Below, piece after piece: positions 1-9,332 of a DNA stretch of 64,000 nt. Position 1 is the first letter of the stretch. The number at the start of each line of letters is the position of its first letter. The stretch comes from Microglena sp. YARC. Lineage: Eukaryota > Chlorophyta > Chlorophyceae > Chlamydomonadales > Chlamydomonadaceae. The stretch is from contig CM039462.1 of NCBI GenBank assembly GCA_022414725.1, positions 58,876,195 through 58,940,194 on the forward strand, given 5' to 3'. The position numbers and the translations under genes were made by a program. A model generated the notes under the pieces. It searched no databases. It saw only the letters and a list, made by a program, of their open reading frames with translations, and was not told the DNA's origin.

Positions 1-242
1 TTGCAAAGGCACTTGAAAACCTGAGGGTTGACGTGCAGAAACACGCAGTAGTGCTCAAAGAGCCGAAGGTCACCACCAACGTTTCCGATGTCACGGCTAA
101 GGGTACAAACATCGAAGTGCGCTACCCTCTGTCCGCTGATGATTACTACACAGTTGGGACACGAAATGTCCAAAGTATCATTAAGACACTCATTAGAGAG
201 TCTCTCATAAATTCAGGAGTGAAACTGATCGTTAGGGCTTGA
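1..242 (+). CDS. C-terminal end of an MscS-like mechanosensitive channel (partial)
   Basis: The frame is open from the window edge and ends at the TGA before position 243, so only the last 79 or so residues are present. The visible part has the alternating strand-helix character of the cytoplasmic alpha/beta end of MscS channels: a short helix, two beta strands around VTTNVSD and NIEVRYPL, the DYYTV segment, then a helix before the stop. MscS-like channels occur in algae and in some giant viruses. The assignment rests on pattern similarity in a short fragment, so it is tentative. It converges with the small minus-strand frame at 213-452. Confidence 0.4.
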   Translation, partial: AKALENLRVDVQKHAVVLKEPKVTTNVSDVTAKGTNIEVRYPLSADDYYTVGTRNVQSIIKTLIRESLINSGVKLIVRA

Positions 243-452
243 AACCCGACAATTGGGTGTTCCTAACCCCTCGCGACTGATGTTCATATGCAAAAGGGGG
301 ATGACACCCTTCACATAATCACTCGAGTGAAGGAAGCCCTCCTTCTCGGAAAAACGAATGTCGTGTGACTGAGCGTTCAACATGAACACAGCCAGCTTAG
401 CTGCAAAAGTCGCATCTCCAGAAGTCTTCTTACGTTTTGAAGTAGAAGACAT
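213..452 (-). CDS. Small hypothetical protein with basic N-terminus
   Basis: A 79-residue frame beginning MSSTSKRKKTSG, followed by a mixed helical segment (FAAKLAVFML). The N-terminal KRKK cluster could be a nuclear localisation signal but that is only a guess. It overlaps the end of the MscS-like frame by 30 bases and lies downstream of the fibre-like gene on the same strand. I recognise no family, and the frame could be fortuitous. Confidence 0.3.
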   Translation of the reverse strand: MSSTSKRKKTSGDATFAAKLAVFMLNAQSHDIRFSEKEGFLHSSDYVKGVIPLLHMNISREGLGTPNCRVSSPNDQFHS

Positions 453-511
453 TTATATGTTCCGTCGAGTGTAGCTGTATGAACGCATTCCTCGTTGCCC
501 CCCCCCCCCGA

Positions 512-1139
512 TTATATTTTGTATACCGAGTTTGCCCATGCCCCCCCTGTCCCATTAGTACCGCAGTTTTTGCTGACGCCGTCGCGCGCGTAACTCTTAG
601 ATGCTTCCGTTCCTGTGAAACATGAGTTATTATCCTGAATCGCAAAGATGTTGTGCCCCCTTATCTTTGCTGCATTCTCGCAATTTTTCAAGACCACGAC
701 CCTGTCTTTGGATTTTGTGCGACCGGCACCCACGAGAGGTCGACTGATGCCGGTGTATGCTTTGTCAGCGAAACATCCCACGTATTGTGCCTTTCGCCCC
801 GTCCCCAAGCCATTCTTCTGGCAAACTGTAGGCCACTTTTGGCAGGCGTAAGGTTGAATCTGTCCGTTAACCAGACCCGACGACCCTCTTGTGCATTCAC
901 AGTTGCCCTGGGCATTCATTTTCCCATTCCATCCCATCCCCGGAGCCCCCCAACCCCAGTACTTGCAGGCGTCACCACACCTTACATCTGGCTTGGGCAA
1001 ATTGGCATCTGCCAGCGCCTTTGCACGCGCTTGTGCCTGTGCCCGTGCACGCGCCTGAGCTTGGGCTTGTGCCTGTGCCTGTGCTTGTGCTTGTGCTTGT
1101 GCTTGTGCCTGTGCCTGTGCCCGTGCACGCGCCTGCGCT

Positions 1140-1172
<33 letters not shown>

Positions 1173-3190
1173 GCACGCGCCTGCGCTTGTGCCTGTGCCT
1201 GTGCCTGTGCCTGTGCTGCACGGGCCCGTGCTTGTGCTTGTGCCTGTGCCTGTGCCTGTGCTGCACGGGCCCGTGCTTGTGCTTGTGCCTGTGCCTGTGC
1301 CTGTGCTGCACGGGCCCGTGCTTGTGCTTGTGCCTGTGCCTGTGCTGCACGGGCCCGCGCTTGTGCTTGTGCCTGTGCCTGTGCTTGTGCCTGTGCCTGT
1401 GCTGCACGGGCCCTTGCTTGTGCTTGTGCTTGTGCTTGTGCCTGTGCCTGTGCTGCCCGGGCCCTTGCTTGTGCTTGTGCTTGTGCTTGTGCTTGTGCCT
1501 GTGCCCGTGCTTGTGCTTGTGCCTGTGATTGTGCCTGTGCTGCACGGGCCCGTGCTTGTGCTTGGGCTTGTGCCTGTGCTGCAAGCGCCCTTGCTTGTGC
1601 TTGGGCTTGGGCTTGGGCTTGGGCTTGGGATTGTGCCTGTGCTGCACGCGCCCTTGCTTGTGCTTGGGCTTGGGCTTGGGATTGTGCCTGTGCTGCACGC
1701 GCCCGTGCTTGGGCTTGGGCTTGGGCTTGGGCCTGTGCCTGTGCTGCACGCGCCCGTGCTTGGGCTTGGGCTTGGGCTTGGGCTTGGGCCTGTGCTGCAC
1801 GCGCCCGTGCTTGTGCTTGTGCTTGGGCTTGGGCTTGGGCTTGGGGCTGTGCTGCACGCGCCCGTGCTTGTGCTTGGGCTTGGGCTTGGGCTTGGGATTG
1901 GGCTTGGGCCTGTGCTGCACGCGCCCGTGCTTGTGCTTGGGCTTGGGCTGCACGCGCCCGTGCTTGTGCTTGGGCCTGTGCCTGTGCCTGTGCCTGTGCT
2001 TGTTTCTGTGCACGCGCCTGTGCCTCTACCTCTTCCCGTTCATGTGCCTGTGCCTTTGCCAGTGCCTTTGCATTACCATCGGACAAATTCTGTTGTAGTT
2101 GAGCAACGGAGGCCGTCGTAACCTTGAAATTGGATAGGTCGGCCTTGGTAATGCATACCCCGTCTATGCAGACCTTGGCATCGCCCCCCGTTACATTCAA
2201 AGTTCCATTGGTTGTCAGATTATTTTGTAGCGTTTGAATGTCCGTCTTGGTACCTTCCGTACTATCCTCTAGTTTATCGAGGCGAATTATCACCTCGTTT
2301 ATTAGAGCGATCTTTCCTTCAGCATTGACGAGTCGAGTTCGTAGATCTGGGACATCAGTATTATTTTCGACTTTGACATTGAATTTCGTCTCGAGATGAT
2401 CGAGTTCCTCCGAAATGTTTTTAATTTGGATTCCATTATCTAATCCTCTTCTTGCGGCAACTTCGACCTCGTCCAGACGCCTGCTAATAGTCTTTATTAT
2501 GTCGCCGGTGTTTCCGATTCTTGAAAATTGAATGTCGTTATCTAGACTGACTGTTTTGAGTATTGAAGCGATGTCACCCACCTCTTTTGACAATTCGTTA
2601 ATTGCGATTGCGTTCTCCTTGATATCTTTATCCGTGGTCGTGTCCGTGTTTCGTAATGTCGTGATGTTTTGCTTGATTAGGTTCAGTTTTTTTAGCACAT
2701 AATTCTGCCTTTTTTCAAGGCGACCTACAGTCGATCCGATATTTTGAATGGATCCGACTGTGTTTTTTATTTGCGAGTCCACGCGTTTGAAGTTTTTGTT
2801 GAATACGATCGAGCTTTTCGACTCTCGCTCCTCCAGTTCTTTGATTATATTCAACTGCATATTGTCATTTTTCTTGAGCACGTTGAGCTCGGCGTCGGCT
2901 GCCATTCCAAGGGCTCTTACGTCATCGTGCATTCTCTGATCGCGTTTCTTGTTCTTCTCGGAGGCCATTCCAAGGGCTCGTACGTCTTTCAGAATTCTAT
3001 GATCGCGTTTCTTGTTCTTCTCTGCTGCCATTTCAAGTGCTTGTACGTCATCGTTCAGTATCTTTTCTCGTTTATTGTTCTCCTCGGTCGTTTTGTCGAT
3101 GTTGTGTTTGAGCATAGCGTGCGATATCACTACGTACACTACGACGCCGAATATCGCTATCAAAATTAATGTTATTGCTGCGGATTCCAT
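512..3190 (-). CDS. Fibre-like membrane-anchored protein with coiled coil, Ala-Gln/Arg repeat stalk and WSC-like head
   Basis: About 892 residues from the ATG at 3190 (MESAAITL); the upstream in-frame codons lie in the promoter-like leader. Order: one N-terminal membrane segment (about residues 4-24), a long charged coiled coil with three near-identical blocks ([13 protein letters not shown] type), a short Cys-containing segment ([14 protein letters not shown]), some 340 residues of AQAQARARA low-complexity repeat, then a Cys-rich C-terminal domain with [15 protein letters not shown], a late Cys and GGAWANSVY, resembling WSC-type carbohydrate-binding modules. The design suggests a surface stalk with a sugar-binding tip, virion or membrane located (inference). 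The gene is open throughout. It is tandem to a paralog at 3616-6132 with the same anchor and a different head. Confidence 0.7.
1000..2040 (-). repeat. Ala-Gln/Arg coding minisatellite of fibre gene A
   Basis: Hexamer-based array (tgtgcc, tgtgct, gggctt on the plus strand) encoding AQ, AR and AAQ runs, with a higher-order unit ending in GCACGCGC or GCACGGGC that gives RARAA every 30-50 bases. It produces long antisense frames on the plus strand that are artefacts. The reading frame is kept across the whole array. Confidence 0.9.
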
Positions 3191-3207
3191 GTTACATGCG
3201 TATACAG

Positions 3208-3219
3208 TTGTTCTCAAAT
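3208..3219 (-). promoter_or_regulatory. Candidate viral promoter motif ATTTGAGAACAA
   Basis: In gene orientation an A/T run is followed by ATTTGAGAACAA, 17 bases before the ATG of the fibre-like gene. The same core recurs at 6149-6161, 8281-8297 and 58601-58613 with nearly constant spacing. A TATA-like stretch (TTTATAG) lies about 35 bases further upstream. Confidence 0.5.
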
Positions 3220-3615
3220 ATTTTTTGCACCTCTTTTTTGGAATCGACTATAAATGCATTTATGACATCATTGCAGGCATCCTTGGAGGAGTAACAAGTT
3301 TTTCCTGGCGGCGGTGCATGCGATATTCGTTTGATAAATAAATAAAGTGTCCTGCGACTCACCAAATGCCGCGTAAGTGGCAGTTGGAGGAGATGTGATA
3401 ATTTTATCCTAGATGAAGTTTGTGTGAATCTAAATCCATAATTCGGTATTTTTTCTACTGTACCAAGTCCCTTCATATGGAAACACCTGAGTCCGTGCTT
3501 GTGCCTGTGCCGCTGCCTGCGCCCGTGCCTGAGCCTCCGCTTGTGTAGCGTATGACTCGAAAGCACTCGTTTTCAACGAGAAGGGTTTTTTAAAATTGGT
3601 GGTGCGAATGTAAAA

Positions 3616-6132
3616 TCACGCATTATATGTCCCGCTGGCCCATGTAGGTGTCCTATTTTTGTCATACAAAACGACATTATTGTCCGTTTGCATCGCGATA
3701 ATATATGGTGGGGTTCCCTTCCTCCATGTGGAAGACGACCATGTAGGTTTTCCGTTTCCATACACCACCAAATTACCATCTGATTGCATGACCAACTTGT
3801 AGGGTCCACTTCCTTTACGATATGTATTACTTGCCCATTTGGGTACTCCATTACGATTGTACATGACCAAATTGCCATCGGATTGCATGCAGAATCTTCC
3901 ATTGGTCGATCGCAAACAATTTCCTTGATGCAATGTACTAGTGCCATCACTGGATAACCTATCGAGTGCTCGTGATTGTGCTTGTGCCTGTGCTGCACGC
4001 GCCCGTGCTTGTGCTTGGGCTTGGGCTTGTGCCTGTGCTGCACGCGCCCGTGCTTGTGCTTGGGCTTGTGCTTGTGCCTGTGCTGCACGCGCCCGTGCTT
4101 GTGCTTGTGCTTGTGCCTGTGCTGCACGCGCCCGTGCTTGTGCTTGTGCTTGTGCTGTGTGCTTGTGCTATGCTTGTACCTGTGCTGCACGCGCCCGTGC
4201 TTGTGCTTGTGCTTGTGCCTGTGCTTGTGCTTGCTGCACTTGCACTGCTTGTGCTTTGTGCTGCTGCTGCTTGTGCTTGTGCTGTGCCTGTGCCTGTGCC
4301 CGTGCTTGTGCTTGTGCTTGTGCTTGTGCTTGCTTGTGCCTGTGCCTGTGCTGCACGGCGCCCGTGCTTGTGCTTGGTGCTTGTGCTTGTGCCTGTGCTG
4401 CACGCGCCGTGCTTGTGCTTGTGCTTGTGCTTGTGCTTGTGCCTGTGCCTGTGCTGCATGTGCTTGTGCTTGTGCCTGTGCCTGTGCTGCACGCGCCTGT
4501 GCTTGTGCTTGTGCCTGTGCTGTGCTTGTGCTTGTGCTGTGCCTGTGCTGCATGTGCTTGTGCTTGTGCCTTGTGCCTGTGTGCCTGTGCTGCACGCGCC
4601 TGTGCTTGTGCTTGTGCCTGTGCCTGTGCCTTTGCACGCGCCTGTGCTGCTGCCTGTGCTGCCTGCCTGTGCCTGCCTGTGCCTGCACGCGCCTGTGCTT
4701 GTGCCTGTGCCTGCATGTGCTTGTGCCTGTGCTGCCTGTGCCTGCTGCCTGTGCTTTGCACGCGCCTGTGCTTGTGCCTGTGCCTGTGCCCGTGCACGCG
4801 CCTGCGCATCTGCCTGTGCCTTTGCACGCGCTTGTGCCTGTGCCCTGTGTGCACGCGCCTGCGCTTGTGCCTGTGCTGTGCCTGTGCCGCGCCTGCTTGT
4901 GCCTCTGTGCCAGTGTCTGTGCCTGTGCCTGTGCCAGTGCTTGTTTCTGTGCACGCGCCTGTGCCTCTACCTCTGCCCGTGCCTGTGCCTGTGCCTGTGC
5001 CAGTGCCTTTGCATTACCCTCGGACAAATTCTGTTGTAGTTGAGCAATGGAGGCCGTCGTAACCTTGAAATTGGATAGGTCGGCCTTGGTAATGCATACC
5101 CCGTCTATGCAGACCTTGGCATCGCCCCCCGTTACATTCAAAGTTCCATTGGTTGTCAGATTATTTTGTAGCGTTTGAATGTCCGTCTTGGTACCTTTCC
5201 GTACTGTCCTCTAGTTTATCGAGGCGAATTATCACCTCGTTTATTAGAGCGATCTTTCCTTCCGCATTGACGAGTCGAGTTCGTAGATCTGGGACATCAG
5301 TATTATTTTCGACTTTGACATTGAATTTCGTCTCGAGATGAGCGAGTTGCTCCGAAATGTTTTTAATTTGGATTCCAGCATCTAATCCTCTTCTTGCGGC
5401 AACTTCGACCTCGTCCAGACGCCTGCTAATAGTCTTTATTATGTCGCCGGTGTTTCCGATTCTTGAAAATTGAATGTCGTTATCTAGACTGACTGTTTTG
5501 AGTATTGAAGCGATGTCACCCACCTCTTTTGACAATTCGTTGATTGCGATTGCGTTCTCCTTGATATCTTTATCCGTGGTCATGTCCGTGTTTCGTAATG
5601 TCGCGATGTTTTGCTTGATTAGGTTCAGTTTTTTGAGCACATCATTCTGCCTTTTTTCTAGGCGACCTACAGTCGATCCGATATTTTGAATGGCTCCGAC
5701 TGTGTTTTTTATTTGCGAGTCCACGCGTTTGAAGTTTTTGTTGAATACGAGCGAGCTTTTCGACTCTCGCTCCTCCAGTTCTTTGATTATATTCAACTGC
5801 ATATTGTCATTTTTCTTGAGCACGTTGAGCTCGGCGTCGGCTGCCATTCCAAGGGCTCTTACGTCATCGTGCATTCTCTGATCGCGTTTCTTGTTCTTCT
5901 CTGCGGCCATTTCAAGGGCTCGTACGTCTTTCTGCATTCTATGATCGCGTTTCTTGTTCTTCTCTGCGGCCATTTCAAGTGCTTGTACGTCATCGTTCAG
6001 TATCTTTTCTCGTTTATTGTTCTCCTCGGTCGTTTTGTCGATATTGTGTTTGAGCATAGCGTGCGATATCACTACGTACACTACGACGCCGAATATCGCT
6101 ATCAAAATTAATGTTATTGCTGCGGATTCCAT
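3616..6132 (-). pseudogene. Second fibre-like gene with bulb-lectin head, broken by frameshifts
   Basis: The N-terminal 325 or so residues (ATG at 6132) are nearly identical to the gene at 512-3190: same membrane anchor and coiled coil. The frame is lost near 5195 by one extra T (ACCTTTCC here, ACCTTCC in the other copy). The repeat stalk then passes through several frames because of many small indels. The C-terminus (3616-3933) is not WSC-like: it carries three QxDxNxVxY motifs (MQSDGNLVMY, MQSDGNLVVY, MQTDNNVVLY), the mannose-binding signature of bulb-type lectins. So the two paralogs share anchor and stalk but have unrelated heads. The indels could in part be assembly error in a low-complexity tract; the extra T at 5195 lies outside the repeat. 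Confidence 0.7.
3963..5000 (-). repeat. Ala-Gln/Arg coding minisatellite of fibre gene B, frame-scrambled
   Basis: Same hexamer family as the array at 1000-2040 but with frequent one- and two-base indels (for example TGTGCTGTGTGC, GCCTTGTGCC), so no single frame crosses it. Antisense and alternative frames over it encode TGTST, HRHKH or CLCLC runs and are not genes. Confidence 0.85.
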
Positions 6133-6148
6133 GTTACATGTGTATACA

Positions 6149-6161
6149 GTTGTTCTCAAAT
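6149..6161 (-). promoter_or_regulatory. Candidate viral promoter motif, second fibre-like gene
   Basis: Same ATTTGAGAACAA core as at 3208-3219, again 17 bases before the ATG; the whole leader is nearly identical between the two paralogs, consistent with gene duplication including promoter. Confidence 0.45.
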
Positions 6162-6264
6162 ATTTTTTGCACCTCTTTTTGGAATCGAGTATAAATGTTA
6201 TGCCCACCGATGTTTGGTGAGAGCTTGTGAGATATCCCAATATCATCCCATTATATCGAACGAA

Positions 6265-7665
6265 ATGGCTTCTTCTTGTTCTGACAATTCTTGCGATTTG
6301 GACGCGCACATCCGTGCCCTGCTGAAGTCCGATGTGAAGGATATTGACAATGTGCTTAAACGTATTTTACAGCAGCGTAAGGAGGAGGATGTATGCGATG
6401 GGGTCTTATGTCCGAAGGCGGATGTATTTCGTTCGGCGATTCGTGCTCAGGAAGGATTTTTGGATGAGCTCAAGGTTAGGGAGCAGGATAACGCCGCCGC
6501 CATTGAAAAGGCGCGGTTGCGCATTGAGGTTGCTACGAGAGTGATGAATCACCTTGGCACGCAGCTGATTGATGAGCAGTGTCGTGCTAAGGAGAAGCTC
6601 GACCAACTCCGTGACATACAAGCTGACCGTCGTAAATTTGCAGACACCATTGGCAAGGGGAAGGATGAGCTTGTCGCTCTTCGTCGCGGTGACGAGGAGA
6701 TTCGTTTGGAGATGAACCGTATTCGGCACAAGACCAAGCTTGTCGGCAAGCAGCGGTCTGCCGCTCTCGGCAAGATTAGGGCTCATGAAGACGAGTTGGT
6801 TGGTTTCCGTGAGGGGGCTCTCGCTGCTGAGGCTGAGTTGGTGGAGATCAGGGAGCGTGCGCGTGTCGCCGCGTCTGAGATCGATGTGGCGCGTGTGGGT
6901 TTGGGGGACGCGACCGCTCGTCTGGTTGGTGCGCGTGAGGAGCTGGTGGATGCGAATGCTGAGCTTGAGCGTACGCTTTTGTCGGTGGAGGAGACTCGGC
7001 ATAAGGTTGTGCATGCGCGGGCGGATGGTTCTTCGTTGGAGGACGAGTTGGCAAAGCTTGTGGACACGAGGTCCGAGCTTGCGAACACGAAGTCCGAGCT
7101 TGCGAACACGAAGTCCGAGCTTGCGAACACGAAGTCCGAGCTTTCAGGAGTGAGGTATGAGCTTGCGGACACTAAGTCCGAGCTTGCGAACACGAAGTCC
7201 GAGCTTTCAGGAGTGATGTCTGAGCTTGCGGACACGACGTCCGAGCTTTCAGAAGTGATGTCTGAGCTTGCGGACACGAAGTCCGAGCTTTCAGGAGTGA
7301 TGTCTGAGATTGATATTGTATATTCGGAGCTCAAGAGCGTGTGGGATTCCAAGTCTGAGCTGGAGACGACTTATTCGGAGCTCAAGAATGAACATGGCAT
7401 TTCCAAGTATGAGCTGGAGCGTGCCCGGTCCGAGCTTGCACATATTAATTCCATGCGAGCAAAAATTGCTGTGGCTCCTGACCAGTTGAAGGTTGTTTTG
7501 AAGGATGTTGTAAACTGTGACAATCGGTTGACGCGTGCAAATGTTCTTTTGGCGAGTCTTTACAAGGAGTTGTCGGATACCGAGTCTGACATTGCTTCCA
7601 CTCGTATCCAGATTAAGGCTAGGCGCACGCTTGTCCTCAACAGTGTCATTTCAAGTATGGGATGA
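6265..7665 (+). CDS. Long coiled-coil protein with heptad-like SELANTK repeats
   Basis: About 466 residues from ATG 6265 (MASSCSDN), chosen because the upstream in-frame ATG at 6214 lies in the promoter region shared with the divergent fibre gene. Almost entirely charged helix: residues 50-250 are rich in E, R, K and L; a central block repeats TKSELANTKSEL/SGVMSELAD units of 7 or 14 residues about ten times. No catalytic motif is visible. The design suggests a structural or scaffolding protein. It is divergent from the fibre gene B (133 bases between starts), so the two may share a bidirectional promoter. Confidence 0.65.
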   Translation: MASSCSDNSCDLDAHIRALLKSDVKDIDNVLKRILQQRKEEDVCDGVLCPKADVFRSAIRAQEGFLDELKVREQDNAAAIEKARLRIEVATRVMNHLGTQLIDEQCRAKEKLDQLRDIQADRRKFADTIGKGKDELVALRRGDEEIRLEMNRIRHKTKLVGKQRSAALGKIRAHEDELVGFREGALAAEAELVEIRERARVAASEIDVARVGLGDATARLVGAREELVDANAELERTLLSVEETRHKVVHARADGSSLEDELAKLVDTRSELANTKSELANTKSELANTKSELSGVRYELADTKSELANTKSELSGVMSELADTTSELSEVMSELADTKSELSGVMSEIDIVYSELKSVWDSKSELETTYSELKNEHGISKYELERARSELAHINSMRAKIAVAPDQLKVVLKDVVNCDNRLTRANVLLASLYKELSDTESDIASTRIQIKARRTLVLNSVISSMG

Positions 7666-7674
7666 TGAGGATGC

Positions 7675-8268
7675 TTATTTTGATATGGATATGTCTACAT
7701 TGGGGTTTGTTCTATCTTCTATGTTCGACAAAGCGTAGGAATCATCGTTAAACATCCTTTTTGAGTAGAACTTCTTCCCCATACTTTTCTTTTTCAAACC
7801 GACAACCATGGGGGGCAATGATGGTGATTTGTCGATGCAGTTGTCAAGAATGGTCTTTATGTGTTTGCTGAATTCGACAAGTGAAGAGAACGTTTTGTTG
7901 TCTTCGTCGTCTGTGATAACTAGATGAAGGCGAATGTTATTGCGCAGTTTTAGAAACTCGTCGCTGTAAAAATCGTGTAACTGTTGTAGTTCTGGAATGT
8001 TCATGTAACGATGGATTGAGAACATGGCCCCTGCGGTTAGTGAAAGTGATCCCATTACGTAAGATAGTGCTAAGTCATTGTGTCTGCTCGAAATTCCTAT
8101 ACTTCCTGCTCCGCTTATTGTTGTAAGTAGGATTGCAGGTATTGCGATCATATAGTTGTAAAACTTGTAGTGTGCTCGAGCAGTATCGTGCATTTTAGAT
8201 TGTTGTTCGCAGAACCTTTCCCACGCGTGCAGCAACTCTCTTGTTTTTGAGATGACGTGTGTTGACAT
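7675..8268 (-). CDS. SLATT-like two-transmembrane protein
   Basis: About 197 residues from ATG 8268 (MSTHVISK); the in-frame ATG at 8295 lies inside the promoter-like motif and is less likely. Layout: an N-terminal helix with WERFCEQQSKMHDTARAHYKFYNY, two membrane segments (IAIPAILLTTISG and LSYVMGSLSLTAGAMFS), then a helix with HDFYSDEFLKLRNNIRLHL, and a basic tail. This matches the layout of SLATT domains, two-membrane-helix modules known in bacterial conflict systems and found in large DNA viruses. Function here is unknown; pore formation or membrane stress signalling is only an inference from the family. Confidence 0.5.
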   Translation of the reverse strand: MSTHVISKTRELLHAWERFCEQQSKMHDTARAHYKFYNYMIAIPAILLTTISGAGSIGISSRHNDLALSYVMGSLSLTAGAMFSIHRYMNIPELQQLHDFYSDEFLKLRNNIRLHLVITDDEDNKTFSSLVEFSKHIKTILDNCIDKSPSLPPMVVGLKKKSMGKKFYSKRMFNDDSYALSNIEDRTNPNVDISISK

Positions 8269-8280
8269 GTTTTTGGGTCT

Positions 8281-8297
8281 TACATTTGTTCTCATAC
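8281..8297 (-). promoter_or_regulatory. Candidate viral promoter motif of the SLATT-like gene
   Basis: In gene orientation an A-rich tract is followed by GAGAACAAATGTAAG, with 17 bases between GAGAACAA and the ATG at 8268. The extension AACAAATGTAAG is identical to the one ahead of the fibre-like gene at 58628. Confidence 0.5.
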
Positions 8298-8400
8298 TTT
8301 TTTTTTAAATCATGTAAAACTTCGATCCAGTCTCGCATAACCAGGGTTACATGTGTGGCTACAGAGTCCGCTTGAGGGTGGCCACAAACCTCGCCTGCTT

Positions 8401-8757
8401 TCAGCGGAACCGTTTGAAAATGTAAGATACTGTGGCGAAAACTAAGGCTCCCCATGTGGTGTCCACGACCACCATCCCCCACGCGTACCCGGGTATCGTC
8501 GCCTTGTTCGTGAGGTTGTACACGCCGTACACGGTCCCCCCGAACAATGCGCCCATCCTGACCGATGGATTCGGGCGCAACAATAAGTATGCTGCAGCTA
8601 AGAGCAACGCGTACACCATGCAAACCGCAAGCCAAGATTGCACCGCAAGATTCACAGAGAACCGCGCGAATTGGGCCACGTAAAATCCCTTCATCCCGAA
8701 GAGCCAAACGGCCTCCGCGATCGTGTAAAAAGCAAGCGCAATCGCAAGGTCCTTCAT
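8401..8757 (-). CDS. DUF2177-family membrane protein
   Basis: A complete 118-residue protein with four predicted membrane segments: LAIALAFYTIAEAVWLF, SVNLAVQSWLAVCMVYALLLAAAYLLL, ALFGGTVYGVYNLTNKAT, and VVDTTWGALVFATVSYIF. The GxxYGVYNLTNxATI core followed by a helix with DTxWG is the hallmark of the DUF2177 family of small bacterial and giant-virus membrane proteins of unknown role. The stop is 106 bases from the SLATT-like gene start region and both are on the same strand. No defect is visible. Confidence 0.75.
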   Translation of the reverse strand: MKDLAIALAFYTIAEAVWLFGMKGFYVAQFARFSVNLAVQSWLAVCMVYALLLAAAYLLLRPNPSVRMGALFGGTVYGVYNLTNKATIPGYAWGMVVVDTTWGALVFATVSYIFKRFR

Positions 8758-8789
8758 CGTCTTTACTGTATTACTAAATAATTTGAGAA

Positions 8790-8943
8790 CAAATGGGCGG
8801 ATTTTTTGAAATGTCTACTCAGAATTTAGAGCCTCAAGAACGACTCGCTAGCCTGAGATATCAGCACAGAGGAATCACAATTCCGCTCCAGACCATGTTT
8901 CGCAACCAGTAAAAATCATCCGGGATGCTGGAACGCCCATTGA
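8790..8943. mobile_element. MITE-like repeat, ATGGGCG family, shortened left end
   Basis: Shares its body (TTTAGAGCCTC, CGACTCGCTAGC, ATCACAATTCCGCTCC, ACCATGTTTCGCAACCAG) with the elements at 13247-13410 and 48913-49077. The right end has the GGAACGCCCAT terminus; the left keeps ATGGGCGGATTTTTT but lacks about 16 bases of the usual terminus. It follows directly on a GAGAACAA motif and so may have displaced a gene start. Confidence 0.65.
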
Positions 8944-9019
8944 CAACTGTAATAATAATCGAACTCGTGCATAAAGGTTTTTGGGTCCATGACAATATGT
9001 GTGTGTAAGTAAGAATAAT

Positions 9020-9286
9020 ATGGTGCATGTTCAAGGTCATGTGCGTCGTGATCCTCCTCCGTTGGTTCCGAAGATGGCCAGGTCTCCTTCCGTGATGTGG
9101 CTTGACGATTGGTATTCGCGTCACGAGTACTTCGTGGAATGTATTTGGAATTGTCTGCGTACTCACCTCGAGCGTGGTTCTGGTAGCAGGCACATGAGCA
9201 ATCCTGACGAGGTCTACGATCGCCTTGTTCATTACCTTTACAAGACTTCCCTGAACCGTTTTTGCCGGTTCAATCTGATCAAGTGA
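9020..9286 (+). CDS. Small hypothetical protein
   Basis: An 88-residue frame from ATG 9020 (MVHVQGHVRRD), followed by PPPLVPKMARSPSVMWLDDWYSRHEYF and a helix near the end. The upstream in-frame ATG at 8999 is possible but lies in a repetitive leader. It ends 47 bases before the methyltransferase ATG on the same strand. No family recognised; aromatic and His-rich content argues for a real but unknown protein. Confidence 0.4.
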   Translation: MVHVQGHVRRDPPPLVPKMARSPSVMWLDDWYSRHEYFVECIWNCLRTHLERGSGSRHMSNPDEVYDRLVHYLYKTSLNRFCRFNLIK

Positions 9287-9332
9287 CATTTTGTGTGAAA
9301 AAAAACCGCCGTTGAATTTATTATTGATACAC

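Noticed and set aside
653..2121. Long plus-strand frames through the Ala-Gln repeat array (LCLCLC, PVPVLV and HRHKH type proteins up to 410 codons)
   Set aside because: They are the antisense or shifted readings of a 6-base repeat that belongs to the minus-strand fibre gene; no non-repeat domain supports them.
3941..5062. Several overlapping long frames on both strands over the second array
   Set aside because: Same artefact; the repeat period is a multiple of three so all frames stay open.
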